From Brevundimonas sp. (GTDB lineage Bacteria; Pseudomonadota; Alphaproteobacteria; Caulobacterales; Caulobacteraceae), in contig JALAGW010000233.1 in NCBI GenBank assembly GCA_022712235.1, positions 1 through 5,041 on the forward strand: 5,041 nucleotides of DNA, in the 5' to 3' direction. Positions 1 through 5,041 of the stretch are shown piece after piece. Under the pieces are notes generated by a model that made no database searches, had not been told where the DNA came from, and worked only from the letters and a program-made list of their open reading frames with translations. The translations under genes and the position numbers were made by a program. Position 1 is the stretch's first letter; each line of letters begins with the position of its first letter.

Positions 1-1509
1 GCGGCGCAGCGCCGGACAGCGGCCGAGACCTTCGCCCACGCCCTTAGCCTTTCGCTGGACTTCCACCAGACCAAGCGGTCGGGCGCCCTGTCGCGGACCA
101 TGGATCGCGGCTCGCGGGCCGTGGACTTCCTGCTGCGGATTCTGGTGTTCAACCTTGGCCCCACCGTGGTCGAGCTGGTGCTGGCGGCGGCGGTGCTGAG
201 CGGCAAGTACGACTGGCGGTTCGGCGCGGTGGCGATCGGGGTGGTGGCCGTCTATGCGACCGCGACCTTCGCCATGGCCAACTGGCGGCTGGAGCATCGT
301 CGCGCCATGAACGCCGCCGACAGCGAGGCGGCGGGCTTGAGCGTCGACGCCCTGCTGAACTATGAGACGGTCAAGTCGTTCGGCGCCGAGGGGCGGGCGG
401 CCGAGGCCTATGACCGTTCGTTGTCGACCTATGTGGACGCGGCGCTGAAGGCCAACACCTCGCTGGCGACGCTGAACCTGATCCAGGGTCTGATCATGAA
501 CGTCGGCCTGGGGATCATGGCCGTCATGGCGGGGTTCGAGGCGGCGGCGGGCCGGATGGGGCCCGGCGACGTGACGGCGGCGGTGCTGATCATGATCTCC
601 CTGTATGCGCCGCTGAACATACTGGGCTTCGCCTATCGGGAAATCCGCCAGTCCTTCATCGATATGGAGGAAATGCTGAAGGTGACGCGTCAGGCGCCCC
701 AGGTGGCCGACGCGCCCGACGCCGTGGCCTTGCCGCGACCGACTGGCGGGTGCGGGGCCGAGGTCGTCTTCGACCATGTAGGCTTCCGGCACGACGCGCG
801 GGCGGCGGGTCTGGACGATGTCAGCTTCGTCACCCCGGCCGGCACGACCACGGCCCTGGTGGGGCCGTCGGGGGCGGGCAAGTCCACCATCGTCAAGCTG
901 GCCCTGCGCCTGCTGGACCCGCAGGAGGGGCGCGTGCTGATCGACGGGCGGGACGCCCGCACGGTGACGCAGGCGTCGCTGCGGGCGGCGGTGGCGCTGG
1001 TGCCGCAGGACGTGGCCCTGTTCAACGACAGCATCCGCGCCAACATCGCCTTCGCCCGGCCGGACGCCGACGAGGCGGCCATCTGGGCGGCGGCCGAGGC
1101 GGCGGAACTGGCCGACTTCATCCGCAACCTGCCGGAGGGCATGGAGACGCGGGTGGGCGAACGGGGACTGAAGCTGTCAGGCGGCGAGCGTCAGCGGGTG
1201 GGCATCGCTCGCGCCCTGCTGGCCGATCCCTGCATCCTGATCCTGGACGAGGCGACCAGCGCCCTGGACAGCCGCACCGAGGCGGCGATCCAGAAGACGC
1301 TGCGCAAGGCGCGGGCGGGCCGCACGACCCTGGTGGTCGCGCACCGCCTGTCGACCGTGGCCGACGCCGAGCAGATTCTGGTGCTGAAGGCCGGGCGCAT
1401 CGTCGAGCGTGGCGCGCACCATGAGCTGGTGGCGCGTCAGGGCGGGGAATACGCCAGTCTGTGGCGCAAGCAGACGCGCGGCGCGAAAAGCCAGGTTCAG
1501 TCGGACTGA
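1..1509 (+). CDS. Atm1/HMT1-type ABC exporter, fused permease and ATPase (5'-truncated)
   Basis: This is the C-terminal 502 residues of a half-size ABC exporter. The reading frame is open from the first base, so the true start lies upstream; the ATG at 100 is internal. The visible membrane part has hydrophobic segments near residues 44-67, 73-93, 155-180 and 190-212. It carries the NYETV(K) segment (residues 120-124) and YREIRQSFIDMEE (212-224), which are hallmarks of the Atm1/ABCB7/HMT1 subfamily. The ATPase domain is complete: Walker A GPSGAGKST (862-888), Q-loop glutamine (1006-1008), signature LSGGERQRV (1174-1200), Walker B ILILDE (1234-1251), D-loop SALD and H-loop His (1342-1344). Known members work as inner-membrane homodimers exporting glutathione-linked compounds or heavy-metal conjugates, in mitochondria linked to Fe-S assembly. 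The substrate here is inferred from family only. Nothing looks broken. It converges on the small helical gene, overlapping it by 13 bases. Confidence 0.93.
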   Translation, partial: AAQRRTAAETFAHALSLSLDFHQTKRSGALSRTMDRGSRAVDFLLRILVFNLGPTVVELVLAAAVLSGKYDWRFGAVAIGVVAVYATATFAMANWRLEHRRAMNAADSEAAGLSVDALLNYETVKSFGAEGRAAEAYDRSLSTYVDAALKANTSLATLNLIQGLIMNVGLGIMAVMAGFEAAAGRMGPGDVTAAVLIMISLYAPLNILGFAYREIRQSFIDMEEMLKVTRQAPQVADAPDAVALPRPTGGCGAEVVFDHVGFRHDARAAGLDDVSFVTPAGTTTALVGPSGAGKSTIVKLALRLLDPQEGRVLIDGRDARTVTQASLRAAVALVPQDVALFNDSIRANIAFARPDADEAAIWAAAEAAELADFIRNLPEGMETRVGERGLKLSGGERQRVGIARALLADPCILILDEATSALDSRTEAAIQKTLRKARAGRTTLVVAHRLSTVADAEQILVLKAGRIVERGAHHELVARQGGEYASLWRKQTRGAKSQVQSD

Positions 1510-1512
1510 GCC
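1494..1512. terminator. possible bidirectional terminator hairpin in the convergent gene overlap
   Basis: Bases 1494-1501 can pair with 1505-1512 around the loop CGG. In rightward RNA this is an 8-bp stem containing one U-G wobble; in leftward RNA the same position is an A-C mismatch. The core is a perfect inverted repeat. In the leftward direction the hairpin is followed four bases later by TTTT (complement of 1486-1489), so it could weakly end the leftward operon. Rightward there is no T-run. It lies where both convergent transcripts would need to stop. No strong terminator is visible elsewhere near the junction. The call rests on pairing alone and is tentative. Confidence 0.35.
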
Positions 1513-1979
1513 GCGCCCGGAACCTTGGCCTTCAGCACGTCCTTGAGGCTGGCCAGGACCTGGGTGCGGGCCTCGGCGGCCTCGGCCGGCAGGGTCAGCA
1601 ACAGGCGCAGGGCCTGGGCGTGGACGGTGACGATGCGCCAGTCGAAGGGCCTGTCCTCGGGCGCGGCGTCGATCAGGTCGCACAGGTTGGCGGCGGCTGC
1701 GCACAGGTCCTTGAGCTCGAACGGACCGGCGGCGTCGATGACGGCGCTGGAATGGTCATAGGCCTGATCGAGGACGCGGTTGGAGTCCTCAAGCGTTCCG
1801 GCGGGCTGAAGCGCGGCAAGCGCCGACACCTGCTCCTCGATCACCGCCCGGCTGCGGGCCTCCATCTCGGCCAGATTGGCCTTGGCCTGAGCCAGGGCGA
1901 CGCCCGCGCTGACGCCGCCGGGCTGGTCGATCAGGGTCGACAGGCGAGAGCGGCGGCGGTTGTGCGTGATGACGGTCAT
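1497..1979 (-). CDS. small helical protein, possibly CheE-like, coupled to the response regulator
   Basis: This is a 160-residue soluble protein with no signal peptide, membrane segment or catalytic motif that I can see. The basic N-terminus (NRRRSRLSTLIDQPGG, residues 7-22) is followed by Ala/Leu/Glu-rich stretches that read as four or five amphipathic helices, at about 23-58, 64-84, 87-106, 114-132 and 133-153. The first could form a coiled coil or bundle. The composition and the SRL...PGG opening recall, from memory, small Caulobacterales proteins annotated as chemotaxis protein CheE. That resemblance is weak and untested. The start is well supported: its ATG overlaps the regulator's TGA as ATGA, so translation is probably coupled, and no good ribosome site of its own is seen. 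The arrangement suggests a protein that binds or is controlled by the receiver, which is an inference. Two cysteines (93, 100) occur but form no recognised metal site. It ends in QSD, like the convergent exporter. Confidence 0.8.
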   Translation of the reverse strand: MTVITHNRRRSRLSTLIDQPGGVSAGVALAQAKANLAEMEARSRAVIEEQVSALAALQPAGTLEDSNRVLDQAYDHSSAVIDAAGPFELKDLCAAAANLCDLIDAAPEDRPFDWRIVTVHAQALRLLLTLPAEAAEARTQVLASLKDVLKAKVPGAAQSD

Positions 1980-2551
1980 AGTTCGATCGACGCTCTGCGT
2001 TGAGATTCGAATTCCGCCTTGCGGATTTCCTCGGCGCGGCGCTCGGGGCCGTCCCAGGGAACCGCATGGAAACGACGATCAGGCCCGAAATAGTCGCCGA
2101 CTTCAAGGAAGGGGCGGGCGTCGCGGGCCACCCAGACGATGCGTTCCAGCAGGACGGCGGCGCTGAACGGCTTGGTGATCAGGAAGTTGGCGCCGCAGTC
2201 GCGGGCCTCCGACACCTTGGAGCGGCGCACGTGGGCGGCGGTCATGATGACCGGGGCGAAGGCGTTGGGCTCCAGTCCCGAGCGGCGCAGCCAGCGCACG
2301 AACTCATAACCGCTCATGCCCGGCATCTCGCAGTCGACCAGGATCAGATCGACCGGATGGTCGCGCAGGATGGCGATGGCCTCGGCGGCGCTGGCGCAGG
2401 CGTGACGCACCTTGATGCCGAAGCCGAGAATGGCCTGAGCCGTCAGTTCGAGAGCGAAGGGCGAATCGTCGATGACCATGGTCACCGCGCCCGCGAAGTT
2501 GAACACCGCGCTTTCGCGCAGGGATTCGCCGACCCCGTTCATGCCGCGCAT
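1976..2551 (-). CDS. single-domain CheY-like response regulator with a GPDRR/GPERR basic tail
   Basis: This 191-residue protein has one receiver domain at about residues 22-143. All receiver landmarks are present: the acidic pair D28-D29 (VIDDS), phospho-acceptor D73 (LVDCEMPGMSG), T104 (MTAA) and K127 (ITKPF). It should therefore accept phosphate from a histidine kinase, but no kinase is in the window. No DNA-binding, GGDEF or other output domain follows. Instead residues 153-191 form a charged tail with YFGPDRR (154-160) and GPERR (168-172), then a basic/acidic helix-like end. Output is thus probably through protein contact. The 20-residue N-terminal leader before the first strand makes the start uncertain. 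ATGs at 2551 and 2542 are possible and neither has a strong Shine-Dalgarno; the third in-frame ATG (M25) would cut into the first receiver strand. Its stop overlaps the next gene's ATG by four bases. It sits 86 bases beyond accA on the same strand and may be read from that transcript or from its own promoter. Confidence 0.92.
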   Translation of the reverse strand: MRGMNGVGESLRESAVFNFAGAVTMVIDDSPFALELTAQAILGFGIKVRHACASAAEAIAILRDHPVDLILVDCEMPGMSGYEFVRWLRRSGLEPNAFAPVIMTAAHVRRSKVSEARDCGANFLITKPFSAAVLLERIVWVARDARPFLEVGDYFGPDRRFHAVPWDGPERRAEEIRKAEFESQRRASIEL

Positions 2552-2606
2552 GAAGAGGCCCCAAGGTTCAGAAGGGGCGAGAAACCGATTCGCATGTCGT
2601 CAGCTT

Positions 2607-2625
2607 CGGCGGCGCGAAGCCGCCG
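2607..2625 (-). terminator. GC hairpin between accA and the response regulator, terminator-like but without a T-run
   Basis: In the leftward direction CGGCGGC pairs perfectly with GCCGCCG (7 bp, loop TTCGC), starting 13 bases after the accA stop codon. No run of T follows, so it is not a classical intrinsic terminator. It could be an mRNA 3'-end stabiliser, a partial attenuator between accA and the regulator, or a Rho-associated end. Bases 2603-2608 and 2615-2620 (GCTTCG/CGAAGC) form a second stem that excludes the first. In so GC-rich a sequence chance hairpins are common. Confidence 0.3.
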
Positions 2626-2637
2626 TGCAATGCGCGA

Positions 2638-3588
2638 TCAGCCCAGACGGCCGATGGCGTAGAAGCGGTCGGCGCGGGCCTTGCGGATCTGGTCCGCCGA
2701 CAGCGACGACAGGGACTTCAATTCGTCTTCCAGCACGTCGCCGACCGATTGGATGGCGGTTTCGCGCGCCGTGTGGGCGCCGCCCATGGGCTCGGGGATG
2801 ACGCGATCGACGATCTTCATCGCCATCAGGTCGGGAGCGGTGATCTTCATGGCCATGGCGGCGTCCTTGGCGCGCGTGCCGTCGCGCCACAGGATGCCGG
2901 CCGCGCCTTCCGGCGAGATGACCGAGTAGATGGAGTGCTCTAGCATCAGGACGCGGCTGGCGGCGGCGATGGCGATGGCGCCGCCCGAACCGCCTTCGCC
3001 CGTCACCGTGGCGATGGAGGGGACGCCCAGGGTCAGACCGCGCTCGGTCGAGCGGGCGATGGCCTCGGCCTGACCGCGCTCTTCGGCGCCCAGGCCCGGA
3101 TAGGCGCCGGCGGTATCGACGAAGGTCAGGACCGGCAGGCCGAACTGCTCGGCCATGTCCATCAGGCGCACAGCCTTGCGATAGCCCTCGGGGCGGGCCA
3201 TGCCGAAGTTGTGGGTGATGCGGGTCTGGGTGTCGTGACCCTTTTCGTGGCCCATGACCACGACCGGCTGGCCGCGGAAACGGGCCAGACCGCCCAGGAT
3301 GGCCTGGTCGTCGCCGAACTGCCGGTCGCCGTGCAGTTCCACGAAGTCGGTGAACAGGCCCTCGATATAGTCGACGAAGTGCGGACGCTGCGGGTGGCGC
3401 GCGACCTGGGTGCGCATCCACGGGTCGAGATTGGCGTAGGTCTTCACCCGCAGGGCGTCGGCCTTCTTGCGCAGGGCGGCGATCTCGGACTCGAACGAGC
3501 CGCTGGTCGGGGCCAGATGCGACAGCTCCGCGATCTTGGCTTCCAGCTCGGCGATGGGCTTTTCGAATTCGAGATAGTGCGTGGCCAT
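2638..3588 (-). CDS. accA: acetyl-CoA carboxylase carboxyltransferase subunit alpha
   Basis: AccA, with AccD, forms the carboxyltransferase that moves the carboxyl group from biotinylated AccB to acetyl-CoA, giving malonyl-CoA for fatty-acid synthesis in the cytoplasm. At 316 residues it matches the family length of about 320. The N-terminal helical part (residues 5-49, starting MATHYLEFEKPIAELEAKI) is typical. The crotonase-like core follows: HGDR (86-89), the TRITHNFGMARPEGYRKA block (122-139), VDTAGAYPG (157-165), the glycine-rich oxyanion-hole segment GEGGSGGA (197-204) and ISPEGAAGILWRD (224-236). All are intact. The ATG at 3588 gives the canonical N-terminus, though upstream only a weak GGA-type ribosome site is seen. 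It lies 83 bases downstream of xerD on the same strand. accD is not in the window, as is usual when the two subunits are unlinked. Confidence 0.98.
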   Translation of the reverse strand: MATHYLEFEKPIAELEAKIAELSHLAPTSGSFESEIAALRKKADALRVKTYANLDPWMRTQVARHPQRPHFVDYIEGLFTDFVELHGDRQFGDDQAILGGLARFRGQPVVVMGHEKGHDTQTRITHNFGMARPEGYRKAVRLMDMAEQFGLPVLTFVDTAGAYPGLGAEERGQAEAIARSTERGLTLGVPSIATVTGEGGSGGAIAIAAASRVLMLEHSIYSVISPEGAAGILWRDGTRAKDAAMAMKITAPDLMAMKIVDRVIPEPMGGAHTARETAIQSVGDVLEDELKSLSSLSADQIRKARADRFYAIGRLG

Positions 3589-3635
3589 AAGGCGTCCGTG
3601 AGGAGAAGCGCGGTTGGCGCTACGGAAAGCGGCGG

Positions 3636-3664
3636 AAACTAGTGCGGGGAACGCCGTGGGGCAA
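3636..3664 (-). promoter_or_regulatory. weak candidate housekeeping promoter for accA
   Basis: In the 83-base xerD-accA gap, reading leftward, TTGCCC (complement of 3659-3664) and TAGTTT (complement of 3636-3641) are separated by 17 bases. Taken with the two bases upstream, the second element reads ACTAGTTT, a partial match to the GCTANAWC -10 element known for Caulobacter housekeeping promoters. The -35 shares four of six bases with TTGACG. It would place transcription about 40 bases upstream of the accA ATG. Both matches are partial, so accA may instead be read through from xerD. Confidence 0.25.
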
Positions 3665-3671
3665 GCGGGGT

Positions 3672-4574
<903 letters not shown>

Positions 4575-4634
4575 GCGGCGCGCTCAACAGAGGTGTGGAG
4601 CGAGCGGCTGTGTCGTGTAGAGGATAGTAGGACC
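4575..4634. promoter_or_regulatory. divergent 60-base intergenic region between xerD and aroK
   Basis: xerD and aroK start back to back, so promoters for both must lie in these 60 bases or inside the opposite gene. I see no convincing -35/-10 pair in either direction. TACTAT (complement of 4624-4629) is the most -10-like element for xerD. There is no operator-like inverted repeat. The assignment rests on gene arrangement only. Confidence 0.4.
4620..4624 (+). promoter_or_regulatory. ribosome binding site candidate for aroK
   Basis: GAGGA lies 10 bases before the ATG at 4635. A second purine motif, AGGA at 4629-4632, is too close (2 bases) to serve that ATG well. GAGGA supports 4635 as the start over the next in-frame ATG at 4668, which has no comparable motif upstream. 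Confidence 0.45.
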
Positions 4635-5041
4635 ATGCCTGCCGACGCCTCGCCCGATTCCTCGCCCATGTCGCCTAATCTGGCGCTCGACCGCACCATA
4701 ACCCTGGTGGGGCTGATGGGCGTGGGCAAATCGACGGTGGGGCGCAGACTGGCGCAGCGGCTGGGTCTGCCCTTCCACGACGGCGACCACGAGATCGAGG
4801 CCGCCGCCGGCATGAGCGTCAGCGAAATCTTCGCCAGCCGGGGCGAGGCCGAGTTTCGGGCGGGGGAGGCGCGAATCATGCGCCGCCTGCTGGAAGGTCC
4901 GCCCATCGTTCTGGCCACCGGCGGCGGGGCCATGATGAATCCCGAGACGCGCGCCCTGATGAAGCAGCACTCGGTCAGCGTCTGGATGCGGGCCGATCTG
5001 AAGGTGATCGCCGAACGCGTGCAGCGGCGCGACACCCGCCC
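4635..5041 (+). CDS. aroK: shikimate kinase (3'-truncated by the window end)
   Basis: Shikimate kinase phosphorylates the 3-hydroxyl of shikimate with ATP, the fifth step of chorismate synthesis, in the cytoplasm. The frame is open from the ATG to the window end (135 full codons), so the stop is outside; the family is about 170-200 residues. Visible features are Walker A GLMGVGKST (residues 26-34), FHDGDHEIE (47-55) with D49 and the shikimate-contacting D51, the MSVSEIF segment, GEAEFR (70-75) with the substrate arginine R75, and the ATGGG loop (94-98). The last residues, QRRDTRP, begin the lid region. All expected residues so far are present. The first 20 residues are rich in Ser, Pro and Asp and precede the kinase fold. 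If translation began at M12 (4668) most of this leader would be lost. In many alphaproteobacteria aroB follows aroK; here that lies beyond the window. Confidence 0.96.
   Translation, partial: MPADASPDSSPMSPNLALDRTITLVGLMGVGKSTVGRRLAQRLGLPFHDGDHEIEAAAGMSVSEIFASRGEAEFRAGEARIMRRLLEGPPIVLATGGGAMMNPETRALMKQHSVSVWMRADLKVIAERVQRRDTR

Noticed and set aside
1461..2003. Long open frame on the + strand opposite the helical protein gene
   Set aside because: Gly/Gln/Val-rich translation with no recognisable motif, antisense to a gene whose start is fixed by an ATGA overlap. Typical shadow frame in GC-rich coding DNA.
2000..2662. 220-residue + strand open frame opposite the response regulator
   Set aside because: The minus strand encodes a receiver domain with every catalytic residue, while the + frame gives a low-complexity mix with no motif.
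3589..3671. A chromosomal dif site near xerD
   Set aside because: dif is a 28-base AT-rich near-palindrome; no stretch here or elsewhere in the window is AT-rich enough or shows its arms.

Overview
The window is GC-rich, roughly two thirds G+C by eye, and densely coded. It carries six protein genes, two of them cut by the window edges. Gene families and codon habits fit an alphaproteobacterium, most likely Caulobacterales (a Brevundimonas- or Caulobacter-like genome). Pointers to this are the XerD/AccA/AroK protein types, a receiver protein with a Gly-Pro-Asp-Arg-Arg tail, and a CheE-like small protein. The taxonomic call is an inference from protein character, not from a marker gene.

Layout from left to right. 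Bases 1-1509 (+) are the 3' part of an Atm1/HMT1-type half-size ABC exporter. It meets, tail to tail, a leftward run of four genes: xerD (3672-4574), accA (2638-3588), a CheY-like response regulator (1976-2551) and a 160-residue helical protein (1497-1979). xerD-accA and accA-regulator are separated by 83 and 86 bases. The last two genes overlap by four bases (ATGA) and are almost certainly translated together. At the right end, 60 bases beyond the xerD start, shikimate kinase aroK runs rightward from 4635 off the window.

Functionally this is mostly housekeeping: Fe-S/thiol-conjugate or metal export (Atm1-type), fatty-acid initiation (AccA), chromosome dimer resolution (XerD) and aromatic amino-acid synthesis (AroK). 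The less conventional part is the two-gene signalling pair at 1497-2551: a single-receiver regulator with an unusual basic tail plus a small helical partner of uncertain function.

I found no mobile element, CRISPR array, RNA gene, phage gene or defence system. The points most worth a second look are the regulator/helical-protein pair, the repeated motif in the regulator tail, and a perfect 13-base palindrome in which the two convergent genes both encode Gln-Ser-Asp-stop.
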